Shown one piece after another: positions 26,313 through 37,610 of a DNA stretch of 64,000 nucleotides. The notes below the pieces were generated by a model. That model saw only the letters and a list, made by a program, of their open reading frames with translations. It had not been told where the DNA came from and searched no databases. The DNA comes from Brevundimonas sp. (GTDB taxonomy: Bacteria; Pseudomonadota; Alphaproteobacteria; Caulobacterales; Caulobacteraceae): contig NZ_JAUXQZ010000025.1 of assembly GCF_030682035.1 (NCBI RefSeq), positions 428,368 to 492,367 of the forward strand, in the 5' to 3' direction. The position numbers were made by a program, and so were the translations under genes. Numbering within the stretch: position 1 is the stretch's first letter; every line of letters begins with the position of its first letter.

Positions 26313-27235
26313 ACCGGCTCCGCGCACCGCTTCAGCGCCTCGCGCGCGGCGCGGTGGCGGAAGAAGGCCGCGGCGGCGAAGACGGCCGCGCCGCCCCAGA
26401 TGAAGGCGAAGCTGAGGATGCGCAGGGGCGTCAGGGCCTCGCCGGCCCAGACGCCGACGGCGAACTGCAGCGTCGGGGCCAGAAACTGGATGAAGCCGAG
26501 GGTCGATAGCGGCAGGCGCCGGGCCGACCAGGCGAACAGGGCCAGCGGCAGGACGGTGGCTGGGCCGTTGGCGAGAGCCCACAAGGTGTTGACCGGGCTG
26601 TCGAAGGCGACGCTCGCGCCGGTGTGCTGCAGCCACAACACCCAGGCCAGGCCGAACGGGACCAGCAGCAGACATTCGACCAGAAGGCCCGCCTGGGCGT
26701 CGATCGGCACGCGTTTGCGGATGACGGCGTAGCTGGCGAAGCTGATGGCGATGATGATGGAGATCCACGGCGGACGGCCGAGGGCGGCGGTTTGGAAGGC
26801 CACGCCGACGGCGGCAAGGCCGATGGCGGCCCAGCCCCATTTGTCGATCTTCTCGCGGAACAACCACAGGCCCACGACCATGTTGAGCAGCGGGTTGATA
26901 TAGTAGCCGAGGCTGGCCTCGAGCGTGGCCTCATGCGTCGTGGCCCAGACATAGAGGCCCCAGTTGACCCCGATCAGCAGGGTTGAGAGCGTCAGCCAGC
27001 CGAGGGTCTTCGGAGAGGCGAAGGCGGCGCGGACCTGACCGCCCTGACGCGCCAGCAGGACCAGCAGGCCGGCGACGGCCACCGACCAGAGGGCGCGGTG
27101 GGCGAGGATTTCAAGCGAGTCGAAGCCGAGCGCGCCCTGGCCTATGAACAGCAGGGGCATGAAACCCCACATGACATAGCAGCCGAAGGCCGACAGCAGC
27201 GCGGCGCGGGGGGTGGCGGACGGGGCGGGCGGCAT
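26309..27235 (-). CDS. rarD: EamA-family transporter, RarD type
   Basis: 308-aa inner-membrane protein with about ten transmembrane helices. GCYVMWGFMPLLF near the N-terminus, FDSLEILAHRALWS and GVNWGLYVWAT with LEASLGYYINPL are RarD signatures. Substrate is unknown for the family. The ATG at 27235 is preferred over the track start, which runs into asd. It lies 5 nt after the asd stop on the same strand, so the two genes are probably cotranscribed. Confidence 0.88.
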   Translation of the reverse strand: MPPAPSATPRAALLSAFGCYVMWGFMPLLFIGQGALGFDSLEILAHRALWSVAVAGLLVLLARQGGQVRAAFASPKTLGWLTLSTLLIGVNWGLYVWATTHEATLEASLGYYINPLLNMVVGLWLFREKIDKWGWAAIGLAAVGVAFQTAALGRPPWISIIIAISFASYAVIRKRVPIDAQAGLLVECLLLVPFGLAWVLWLQHTGASVAFDSPVNTLWALANGPATVLPLALFAWSARRLPLSTLGFIQFLAPTLQFAVGVWAGEALTPLRILSFAFIWGGAAVFAAAAFFRHRAAREALKRCAEPV

Positions 27236-27240
27236 GGCCG

Positions 27241-28287
27241 TCAGACCGTGATGCTTCGATACCCCGAGGCCGGCTTGAGGATCCCCGTCTCGTCCAGGAG
27301 CTGGGCGATCTGGACGGCGTTGAGAGCGGCGCCCTTGCGCAGGTTGTCGGAGACGATCCACAGCGACAGGCCGTTCTCGACAGTGGGGTCCTTGCGGATG
27401 CGGCTGACATAGACGGCGTGTTCGCCGGCGGCGTCGACAGGGGTGATGTAGCCGTCGTGCTCCTGCTTATCGATGACCATGACGCCGGGGGCGTCGCGCA
27501 GGATGGCGCGGGCCTCGTCGGGCGAGATGGGACGGTCGAACTCGAGGTTCACGGATTCCGAATGGCCGACGAAGACGGGTACGCGGACGCAGGTGACGGT
27601 CAGCTTGATGTCGGGATCGAGGATCTTGTGCGTCTCCTTCCACATCTTGGCTTCCTCGTCGGTGGAGCCGTCATCGAGGAAGGCGCCGATGTAGGGGATG
27701 ACGTTGAAGGCGATCTGTTTGGGGAACAGTTTGGGCCGGGCGTCGCCGAGGCCATAGATGGCCTTGGTCTGGTTCCACAGTTCGTCCATGCCCGCCTTGC
27801 CGGCGCCCGAGACCGATTGATAGGTCGAGACCACCGCGCGCCTGACCGTCGCGGCGTCGTGCAGGGGCTTGAGCGCCACCATCAGCTGGATGGTCGAGCA
27901 ATTGGGGTTGGCGATGATGTTCTTCCGCGTCGCCAGCTTGATCGCGTCCGGGTTCACCTCGGGCACGATCAGCGGCACGTCCGGGTCCATGCGGAAGGCC
28001 GAGGAATTGTCGATGACGATGGGGCCGGCCTTGCCGATCTTCTCGGACCACAGGCGCGAGGCGTCGCTGCCGGCGCTCATCAGCACCAGATCGACAGTCG
28101 AGAAATCGAACAGCTCGATGTCCTCGCATTTGATCGTCCTGTCGCCCCAGGACACCTCGACGCCCTTGGACTTGCGCGAGGCGACGGCGTGCATCTTGTC
28201 GACGGGGAAATCGAGTTCCTCGAGGATGTTCAGCATCTCCCGGCCGACATTGCCGGTGGCGCCCACGACGGCGACTTTGTAACCCAT
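27241..28287 (-). CDS. asd: Aspartate-semialdehyde dehydrogenase
   Basis: 348 aa. Reduces aspartyl phosphate to aspartate semialdehyde at the branch to Lys/diaminopimelate, Thr and Met. The NADP fold VAVVGATGNVGREMLNILEE, the catalytic Cys130 in NPNCST and the SVSGAGKAGMDEL segment are clear. The ATG at 28287 is chosen; upstream lies a long variant of the conserved leader hairpin (28305-28343), so expression may be controlled through it. Confidence 0.96.
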   Translation of the reverse strand: MGYKVAVVGATGNVGREMLNILEELDFPVDKMHAVASRKSKGVEVSWGDRTIKCEDIELFDFSTVDLVLMSAGSDASRLWSEKIGKAGPIVIDNSSAFRMDPDVPLIVPEVNPDAIKLATRKNIIANPNCSTIQLMVALKPLHDAATVRRAVVSTYQSVSGAGKAGMDELWNQTKAIYGLGDARPKLFPKQIAFNVIPYIGAFLDDGSTDEEAKMWKETHKILDPDIKLTVTCVRVPVFVGHSESVNLEFDRPISPDEARAILRDAPGVMVIDKQEHDGYITPVDAAGEHAVYVSRIRKDPTVENGLSLWIVSDNLRKGAALNAVQIAQLLDETGILKPASGYRSITV

Positions 28288-28304
28288 ATTGGTGTCCTTC
28301 GGAC

Positions 28305-28343
28305 GCCCTGGGCTCGCGACGCGGTCGCTCGCTACTTGAGGGC
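28305..28343 (-). promoter_or_regulatory. 5'-UTR two-stem hairpin, copy 4 (asd leader, long variant)
   Basis: Sense: outer arms GCCCT/AGGGC (a third compensatory form), 5' loop CAAGTA as in copy 2, and an enlarged inner part with stem GCGAC-CGC-GTCGC. 39 nt rather than 30. Ends 17 nt before the asd ATG. Confidence 0.65.
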
Positions 28344-28451
28344 GGGTTGAGTTGGGTGTCCGGCAGACCGGACGTTGGCGTGTATGTGGGCCTTCGCAGG
28401 CGCGAAGCAATCGCTTTTCAGGCGGAGCGGACGCGGCTAAGCCCGAGAACG

Positions 28452-29564
28452 ATGCCGTCACGCATACGCACCGCTTATGACCGTCGTTTGGCCGACGGCC
28501 GGCTGACGCCCGATCCATCGCAGATTTCGGTGGTCGAGGCCTTGGCCCGGCTGGAGAAGGCGCTCGACAAGAGGGCCCCGCTGGGCGGGCTGTTCGGTCC
28601 AGCCGAGGTGCGGGGCGTCTATCTGTGGGGTCCGCCCGGACGGGGCAAATCCATTCTTATGGATCTTTTTTACGCCTGCACCCCCGAGCCGCGGAAGAAG
28701 CGGGCCCATTTCCACGCCTTCCTCGCCCGGGTGCACGATCTGATGCGGCAGTGGCGCGAGGGGGATGCGAAGGCGCGCAAACGGGTGTTCGGCCAGTCGA
28801 AAGGCGACGATCCGATCCGGCCGGTGGCCGAGCTGATCGCGTCGGAGGCGCGGCTGCTGTGTTTCGACGAGCTGCAGGTCACCGACATCGCCGACGCCCT
28901 GATCCTGGGCCGGCTGTTCGAGGCCCTGTTCGAACAGGATGTGGTGCTGGCGGTGACCTCGAACCGGGCCCCGGACCAGCTGTATCTGAACGGGATCAAC
29001 CGCGAACTTTTCGTCCCCTTCATCGCGCTGATCGAGGAGAAATGCGTGGTCGTCAGCGTCGCGGGCGCGAGGGACTGGCGGCTGGATCGGTTGATGGGCG
29101 ACAAGGTCTGGTTCGCGCCGGCCGATGCGGCCTGCCGCGCCGCGTTCGAGGCGCTGTGGTCCGATCTCAAGGGCGAGCAGGAAGAGTGTCCGGCGCATCT
29201 GAAGGTGCTGGGCCGCGACGTGGTCATCGAGCGAACCGACGGCGGACTGGCGCGCGCGACCTTCGACCAGCTGTGCGGGACGGCCCTCGGGCCGCAGGAC
29301 TATCTGGCCGTCGCCGAACGTTTCCACACCCTGTTCATTGAGGATGTCCCGGTGCTGGGACCGGCCAGTCAGCAGGAGGCGCGGCGGTTCGTGACCCTGA
29401 TCGACGCCCTCTATGAGGCCGGGACGCGGCTGGTGGCGCTGGCCGAGGCGGCGCCGGAGTCCCTGTACCGCAAGGGGGTCGGGGCGTTCGAATTCGAGCG
29501 GACGGCGTCGCGGCTCAATGAAATGGCCGGAGCGGACTGGCTGGCGCGGGAGCGAACGGCGTAG
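28452..29564 (+). CDS. zapE: Cell division ATPase ZapE (AFG1-like)
   Basis: 370 aa from ATG 28452 (MPSRIRTAYDRRLADGRL). Walker A is GVYLWGPPGRGKSILMDLFY, Walker B LLCFDELQVTDIADA, and AVTSNRAPDQLY with LFIEDVPVLG are characteristic. It is an AAA+ ATPase that associates with the Z-ring late in division in E. coli; the mitochondrial AFG1 relative acts in protein quality control. It is divergent from asd with 164 bases between, which include the asd leader hairpin. Confidence 0.92.
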   Translation: MPSRIRTAYDRRLADGRLTPDPSQISVVEALARLEKALDKRAPLGGLFGPAEVRGVYLWGPPGRGKSILMDLFYACTPEPRKKRAHFHAFLARVHDLMRQWREGDAKARKRVFGQSKGDDPIRPVAELIASEARLLCFDELQVTDIADALILGRLFEALFEQDVVLAVTSNRAPDQLYLNGINRELFVPFIALIEEKCVVVSVAGARDWRLDRLMGDKVWFAPADAACRAAFEALWSDLKGEQEECPAHLKVLGRDVVIERTDGGLARATFDQLCGTALGPQDYLAVAERFHTLFIEDVPVLGPASQQEARRFVTLIDALYEAGTRLVALAEAAPESLYRKGVGAFEFERTASRLNEMAGADWLARERTA

Positions 29565-29626
29565 GATCGGCGCCACAATTCCGCTTTTGCCGGTCGCTCT
29601 AACTTCCGGGACCCCGGAGATCCTTC

Positions 29627-30139
29627 ATGCGCCTGCCCGTCCTGCTCGCCGTCCTGACCCTCGCCGCCGGCCCGGCCCGGGCCCAGACCCCGCCCCCGGC
29701 CGCGGTCTCGACCAACGGCGTGTCGGTCGCCGAGGCCCGGACCTGGCTGACCGACCTGGGCGGCTCGGTGGGCGAGCCGACGGCCCGTGCGGAGGGACTG
29801 ACCACCCTGCACGTGGCGGACCAGCCCCTGCCCTGGAACCTGACCTTCTACGCCTGCGGCCCGAGCCTGTGCGACGACGTGCAATACAGCGCCGTCTTCT
29901 CGGGTCCGGTCACCCCCGACCAGATCAACGCCTGGAACCGCGAGCATCGCTTCCTCAAGGCCTTCTTCGTCCCTGCGACCGGCGGCGAGCAGGCGGGGGC
30001 CGTGGTCCAGTATGACGTCGTCCTGACCAGCGTCGGAACCGGCCAGCTGCAGGAGCCGACGGTGGTCTGGCTGCAGCTGCTGCGGGAATTTGCGCAGGGT
30101 CTGGCGGCGACGGCTCCGGCGGATTCCTCCGCACAATAG
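29627..30139 (+). CDS. YbjN-domain exported protein
   Basis: 170 aa with a signal peptide (MRLPVLLAVLTLAAGPARA). VAEARTWLTDLGGSVGEP, LTFYACGPSLCDDVQYSAVF and INAWNREHRFLKAFF are typical of the exported YbjN-like family of alphaproteobacteria. Two Cys in CGPSLC may form a disulfide. Function unknown; YbjN in enterobacteria influences motility and stress responses indirectly. A large palindromic element separates it from the convergent mdh. Confidence 0.78.
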   Translation: MRLPVLLAVLTLAAGPARAQTPPPAAVSTNGVSVAEARTWLTDLGGSVGEPTARAEGLTTLHVADQPLPWNLTFYACGPSLCDDVQYSAVFSGPVTPDQINAWNREHRFLKAFFVPATGGEQAGAVVQYDVVLTSVGTGQLQEPTVVWLQLLREFAQGLAATAPADSSAQ

Positions 30140-30144
30140 CGGGT

Positions 30145-30301
30145 CCCGTCTCCTCCCTGTTCGCGTAGCGAATGGGGAGGGGGACCACGCGAAGCGTGGT
30201 GGAGGGGCTCGATCCGCGTGCGTGGCCGGCAGCCCCTCCGTCACGGCGCGAAGGCGCGCCGCGCCACCTCCCCATCGCTGCGCGACAGGGAGGAGACGGG
30301 G
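30145..30301. repeat. Multi-hairpin palindromic element between YbjN and mdh
   Basis: Outer arms of about 35 bp (CCCGTCTCCTCCCTGT and complement) enclose CCACGC-GAA-GCGTGG and a longer stem GGAGGGGCT/AGCCCCTCC. It starts 5 nt after one stop and ends 3 nt before the convergent stop, so it may act as a two-way terminator or mRNA-end stabiliser. It is of a dispersed-repeat type. Confidence 0.75.
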
Positions 30302-30304
30302 CCG

Positions 30305-31405
<1,101 letters not shown>

Positions 31406-31407
31406 TC

Positions 31408-32196
31408 ATGTCCCGCCTGCCCGAAACCCGTCCCGAGTTCGTCGCCGCCGGGGCTGTGCCCGCCGGCCTGATCACGGTCGTCGACGAGACCACGGTGCGG
31501 GCCGAGGTCGCGGCCTGGCGGGCGAAGGTGCTGAAGCGGCCGGGCCTGTGGGACAAGGCCACGCGCGGAACCCAGGACCGGATCAACAAAATCATCCCCG
31601 AGCGGGTTCACGCTATCATCACCGCCGGCGTCGAGGCGATGACGAAGGGGATATTGTTCGGCTCGGACCTGATCCAGACGCGGCCCACCGCCGACGGCTC
31701 GCTGGCGGCGCGCGAGCTGCGGGCGCGGGCGAAAATCAAGGCGTACCGCACCACGGCCAGCGTCGAGGGCGGGGTCGCGGGGGCCGGCGGCGTCGTGCTG
31801 GCGGCGGCGGACTTTCCGGCCCTGATGGCCATCAAGGTGCGGATGCTGGGCGATGTGGTCGGCGCCTATGGCTGGGGCGGGGATGCGGTTCGCGAGCGTC
31901 TGTTCCTGCTGCACATCTTCCACCTCGCCTTCGCCAGCGCCAGGCGGCGGCCCGAGGCGCTGGCGGAGCTGGAGCGCTGGATCGCGGGCGTGGACCAGCC
32001 CGAGGCGATCACGGAATACGACTGGCGCCGGTTCCAGATCGAGTACCGCGACTATATCGACCTGGCCAAACTGGCCCAGCTGATCCCCGTCATCGGAGCC
32101 CCGATCGGGGCCGTGGTCAACTGGCGGCTGGTCGACCGTCTGGGCGAGACGGCGATGATGACGTGCCGGATGCGGTGGTTGGGGGAGGCGGGCTGA
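31408..32196 (+). CDS. EcsC family protein
   Basis: 262 aa. Recognised by KAYRTTASVEGGVAGAGGVVLAAADFPALMAIKVRMLGDVVGAYG and LAQLIPVIGAPIGAVVNWRLVDRLGETAMM near the end, the two hydrophobic Gly/Ala-rich blocks of EcsC. It is probably peripheral to or partly inserted in the membrane. EcsC lies with an ABC transporter in Bacillus, but no transporter is adjacent here. Start ATG 31408 fits better than the track start at 31372. Role unknown. Confidence 0.85.
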   Translation: MSRLPETRPEFVAAGAVPAGLITVVDETTVRAEVAAWRAKVLKRPGLWDKATRGTQDRINKIIPERVHAIITAGVEAMTKGILFGSDLIQTRPTADGSLAARELRARAKIKAYRTTASVEGGVAGAGGVVLAAADFPALMAIKVRMLGDVVGAYGWGGDAVRERLFLLHIFHLAFASARRRPEALAELERWIAGVDQPEAITEYDWRRFQIEYRDYIDLAKLAQLIPVIGAPIGAVVNWRLVDRLGETAMMTCRMRWLGEAG

Positions 32197-32256
32197 GCCG
32201 GGCTGAGGCCGGGTCAAGGGTAATCGGACCGGCTCGGGCTCTGCGAGGGGACTTCT

Positions 32257-32271
32257 TTGCAAAAAATGCAA
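32257..32271. repeat. Short AT-rich inverted repeat
   Basis: TTGCA-AAAAA-TGCAA in the gap after EcsC. Weak; may be part of a promoter or a decayed terminator. Confidence 0.3.
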
Positions 32272-32372
32272 TTTGCTCCGCTCGGCGATCAGCAGCCACC
32301 AATCAAGCCAAGGTGGACCGGGGCGAAGCTAGTCCCAAGCTTGCAGAATGGCGCACCGCTCGAGAAAACGCG

Positions 32373-32592
32373 CTTGTCATCCCGGACGCCGCGATAGCGG
32401 CGATCCGGGACGGCGTGCGCCCACAGGCTTTGGCCTCCCGGAAATCGCCCTCGCGATTGTCCGGGAGACGGGTGGGAGTCGCGCCCGTCCTGACCCGTCT
32501 CCCGGATAGCTGCTGACGCAGCTTCCGGGAGGGGGAGGTTGGTGGGCTCTAGCGTCCCGGATCGCCGCTATCGCGGCGTCCGGGATGACAAG
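32373..32592. repeat. 220-bp cruciform-like element with perfect 40-bp inverted ends
   Basis: The first and last 40 bases are exact reverse complements (both contain GACGCCGCGATAGCGGCGAT). Inside are hairpin CTCCCGGA-AATCGC / GCGATT-TCCGGGAG at 32435-32467, hairpin CTCCCGGATAGCTGC / GCAGCTTCCGGGAG at 32499-32531, and a third possible pairing GAGACGGGT/ACCCGTCTC between them. It fills most of the 456-base gap between EcsC and the next gene. No coding potential. Confidence 0.85.
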
Positions 32593-32652
32593 GCGGCCAG
32601 CAGACGGTCGAAGCGTTGCCTATCGTCGGTTTCTGGCATCTAGATCGCCTAC

Positions 32653-33441
32653 ATGGGGCGGATGATACTCTCGATATGTGCGGTTGTCGTGGCGCTGGGG
32701 CTAGCGGGCCTACAGAGCGCCCCCAACGACGCCCAGGCTGATCAGCGCAATCATCAGGCCGCACAAGAAGCACGCCAATCCCAAGAGGCGCCGACCTCTC
32801 AAAGCGAAGAGGAGTCCGCCGCCCGCGAGAAAGCCGCCCAAAGCGAGCGGGATGCTCGCGATCTTGCGGCGCAAGAGAGCATGGCCGTGTCTGCGGACGG
32901 ACAGTTGACCGAGGTCGCTATCCAAACGTGGCTCGTAGGATGGAGTGTGTTTCTCGGCGGCTTCGCCTTGATCATATCGGGCGTCACACTTTGGATCACT
33001 GTTACGACAACGCGCACCCAGTTGAGGGCTTACTTGGATATTTCCGAGGTGGATTTCACGCGGTTGAACGACACGCTGGCGTGTGAGGACTTTTGCGCCT
33101 CCTTTAAACTGAAGAACTTCGGAGAGACGCCCGCCTTCCATGTCGTAATCGACGGACGCACACAGCGACCTTGGCGCGATGACGTGGATGTCATTGATGA
33201 TCGGAAGGCCGATCTCCCGATCGGCGGCATCACCCGTGGTGACAGCTTCACTTATCAGGTCAACGTCAAGATGACCCGGCAAGACCACCAGCGCATCGCC
33301 GGTGGCGAGAAGGTCATCTGGCTTGACGTTGATGTCCGCTACCGGGACGCCTTCGGCAAGGAGAGAGCGACGAAGGGGATACTGGACCTGTCGAGCGACC
33401 TCGAACTCCACATTCGCGAAGGCTCCCACGTCCTGACCTAG
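32653..33441 (+). CDS. Hypothetical two-span membrane protein
   Basis: 262 aa. An N-terminal hydrophobic segment (ILSICAVVVALGLAGL) is followed by a Gln/Glu/Ala coiled-coil-like stretch at 24-75, a second membrane segment at about 93-117 (WLVGWSVFLGGFALIISGVTLWI), and a C-terminal beta-rich domain (FCASFKLKNFGETPAFHVVIDG; TYQVNVKMTRQDHQRI). I do not recognise a named domain, but similar layouts occur in orphan membrane proteins of mobile regions. The codon third positions are less GC-rich than in the flanks, which suggests transfer. Confidence 0.65.
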   Translation: MGRMILSICAVVVALGLAGLQSAPNDAQADQRNHQAAQEARQSQEAPTSQSEEESAAREKAAQSERDARDLAAQESMAVSADGQLTEVAIQTWLVGWSVFLGGFALIISGVTLWITVTTTRTQLRAYLDISEVDFTRLNDTLACEDFCASFKLKNFGETPAFHVVIDGRTQRPWRDDVDVIDDRKADLPIGGITRGDSFTYQVNVKMTRQDHQRIAGGEKVIWLDVDVRYRDAFGKERATKGILDLSSDLELHIREGSHVLT

Positions 33442-33487
33442 CAGCGACAGCGCCGCGATTGGTCTATCACTTGCCAATCCTCTCTTG

Positions 33488-33552
33488 CTCAAGAGGGGCG
33501 TACCAGCTCAGGACGACATGTCCTGTGGGGATACATCCCCCCGCCTCTTGAG
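33488..33552. repeat. 65-bp nested palindromic element
   Basis: Outer arms CTCAAGAGG and CCTCTTGAG enclose two perfect hairpins, CAGGAC-N5-GTCCTG (33509-33525) and GGGGAT-AC-ATCCCC (33527-33540). The left outer arm can also pair locally as CTCTTG-CT-CAAGAG. It lies 50 nt before the VOC gene. Confidence 0.65.
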
Positions 33553-33602
33553 TTCGCGTTTTGTTCGTGCATAGATCGGGGCTCAAAAGGGAGAGCTTCC
33601 AC

Positions 33603-33986
33603 ATGATCGGCTATGTGACGCTGGGGACGAACGACCTGGAGCGGGCGGCAAAATTCTATGACGCCATCGCCGCGGAGATGGGGACGTCGCGGATGATGGA
33701 GTGGCCGGGGGCGATCGCCTGGGGCACGCCGGGCGGCGGGGCCGGCATCGGGCTGACCAAGGCGTTCGACGGGCAGCCGGCGACGGTGGGCAATGGGGTG
33801 ATGGTGGCGCTGGAGGCGGCGTCGCGCGAACAGATCCACCGGCTGCACGAAGTCGCCCTGGCCCACGGCGGGACCTGCGAGGGACCGCCGGGACCGCGCG
33901 GCGATGCGTTCTACGCCGCCTATTTCCGCGATCCCGACGGCAACAAGCTGAACGCCTTCATGATGGAGCAGGGGGCGGTGGCCTGA
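33603..33986 (+). CDS. VOC-family protein (glyoxalase/dioxygenase fold)
   Basis: 127 aa from ATG 33603 (MIGYVTLGTNDLERAAKFYDAI), after GGGAG. The C-terminal YAAYFRDPDGNKLNAF carries the metal-ligand Glu/Asn region typical of small VOC proteins. Usually metal-dependent isomerase, lyase or resistance functions, but the substrate cannot be assigned. It is upstream of the katG promoter and may share stress-related expression, which is only inference. Confidence 0.85.
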   Translation: MIGYVTLGTNDLERAAKFYDAIAAEMGTSRMMEWPGAIAWGTPGGGAGIGLTKAFDGQPATVGNGVMVALEAASREQIHRLHEVALAHGGTCEGPPGPRGDAFYAAYFRDPDGNKLNAFMMEQGAVA

Positions 33987-33996
33987 CCGTCCGACC

Positions 33997-34033
33997 ATAG
34001 ATTCTCCTGTTCCTGACGACAGAGTTTATCGAT
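33997..34033 (+). promoter_or_regulatory. OxyR-like binding site upstream of katG
   Basis: ATAG-N7-TGTT-N7-ACAG-N7-CGAT keeps the exact spacing of the OxyR motif ATAG-N7-CTAT-N7-ATAG-N7-CTAT. Tetrads 1, 3 and 4 match 4, 3 and 3 of 4 positions; tetrad 2 matches 1. It lies 62 bases upstream of katG, and an oxyR gene follows katG. Confidence 0.6.
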
Positions 34034-34059
34034 TATCCCTTGGTCGAGGACAGGTCTAG

Positions 34060-36339
<2,280 letters not shown>

Positions 36340-36358
36340 CCGGACTCGCCGGCTGAAA

Positions 36359-36556
36359 GGTTCATCACGACGGGCACAACGGAAGTCACAAAGGACACGG
36401 CGGGACCGGTGAAGAGGTCTCATGAGCGGATTCTTGCGGGGTCATGGGATCGCGGCTTCGCCGCATTGATTGATCGAAGTCTGAGAATCCGACTCCGTCA
36501 CAGCCTCGGAACCCGTTGTGTCCGTCGTGCCCTCGTTGTGCCCGTTGTGATGAGCC
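36359..36556. repeat. 198-bp dispersed palindromic element, copy 2
   Basis: Same length and block order as copy 1 (11011-11208): left end GGTTCATCACGACGGGCACA, middle hairpin GCGGC-TTC-GCCGC at 36452-36464, then AACCCGTTGTGTCC and the inverted right end. The two ends match at about 21 of 23 positions. It fills the gap between katG and oxyR. Confidence 0.75.
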
Positions 36557-36618
36557 CGCCTCCTTCAGCGGCATAGGGTCGGCTGATTGCCTTGGATAAC
36601 GCCATAGCAGCCGCCTAT

Positions 36619-37515
36619 ATGTCGGCCATGCTCCCGACCCTGCGCCAGCTCCAGTATCTCAAGCTGTTGGCCGAACACGCCTCGTTCAGCCGCGCCGCCG
36701 AGGCGGCCCATGTCAGCCAGCCGGCGCTGTCGGCGGGGGTGCAGGAACTGGAGAAGATCCTCGGCGCGCCGGTGGTCGAGCGGACGCGCGGCAATATCCA
36801 GCTGACCGCCGTCGGGGCCGAGGCGGTCAGGCGCGGCGAGGACGTGCTGGCCCGAACCGAGGATCTGGTCGAGGCGGCGCGCAATGCGGGCAAGCCGCTG
36901 TCGGGGCGGTTCCGGCTGGGCGTCATCCCGACGGTCGCCCCCTTTCTGCTGCCCGCCAAACTGCCGGGGGTAAAGGCGGCCTGGCCGGCGCTGCGGCTGT
37001 TCATCCGCGAGGATTTGACGCCCCGATTGATCGCCGGGCTGAAGGCCGGCCAGCTGGACGCTGCGGTGATCGCCCTGCCCTATTCCGCGCCCGGCATCGA
37101 CCACGCCCGCATCGGCGATGATGAAATCCTCGCCGCCGCGCCGGTCGGCCATCCGCTGGCGGGGACGGGCCCGATCCCCGCGGGCTCGCTGAAGGCGGAG
37201 GACCTGATCCTGCTGGAGGACGGCCACTGTCTGCGCGACCATGCCCTGGCCGCCTTCGGCATCGAGCCGCCGCGCGGCGAGGACGTCTTCGCGGCGACCA
37301 GCCTGCATACGCTGGTGCAGATGGTCTCGGCCGGCCTGGGCGTCAGTTTCCTGCCCGAGATGGCGGTGCGCGCCGGGTTGGCGGACCTGCCCGGGGTCGT
37401 GGTCCGGCCGATCACGGCCAGGGCGCCGCGCCGCGAGATCGTGGTGGCCTGGCGCGCGGGCTCCAGCCGGGCGGCCGAGGCGAGACTGCTGGCGGACGCG
37501 CTCAGACTGGATTGA
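36619..37515 (+). CDS. oxyR: OxyR-type LysR regulator with a single cysteine
   Basis: 298 aa from ATG 36619 (36628 is an alternative). The N-terminal winged HTH is LRQLQYLKLLAEHASFSRAAEAAHVSQPALSAGVQELEKILG. The sensing domain has IPTVAPFLLPA and LLEDGHCLRDHALAAF, which aligns with E. coli LEDGHCLRDQAMGFC around the peroxidatic Cys199. The resolving Cys208 position is Phe, and the protein has no other Cys. It lies downstream of katG, which has an OxyR-like site. Its own promoter should lie in or near the 198-bp repeat. Confidence 0.9.
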   Translation: MSAMLPTLRQLQYLKLLAEHASFSRAAEAAHVSQPALSAGVQELEKILGAPVVERTRGNIQLTAVGAEAVRRGEDVLARTEDLVEAARNAGKPLSGRFRLGVIPTVAPFLLPAKLPGVKAAWPALRLFIREDLTPRLIAGLKAGQLDAAVIALPYSAPGIDHARIGDDEILAAAPVGHPLAGTGPIPAGSLKAEDLILLEDGHCLRDHALAAFGIEPPRGEDVFAATSLHTLVQMVSAGLGVSFLPEMAVRAGLADLPGVVVRPITARAPRREIVVAWRAGSSRAAEARLLADALRLD

Positions 37516-37610
37516 GCGATGGTTTCATTACGACTCCGTAAGGTGCGCCGCCTTTCGGCCCTGATAGGGTTCGCACGCCCGCATGCGCCGGGCGTCCGGA
37601 GCCCTGCCCC

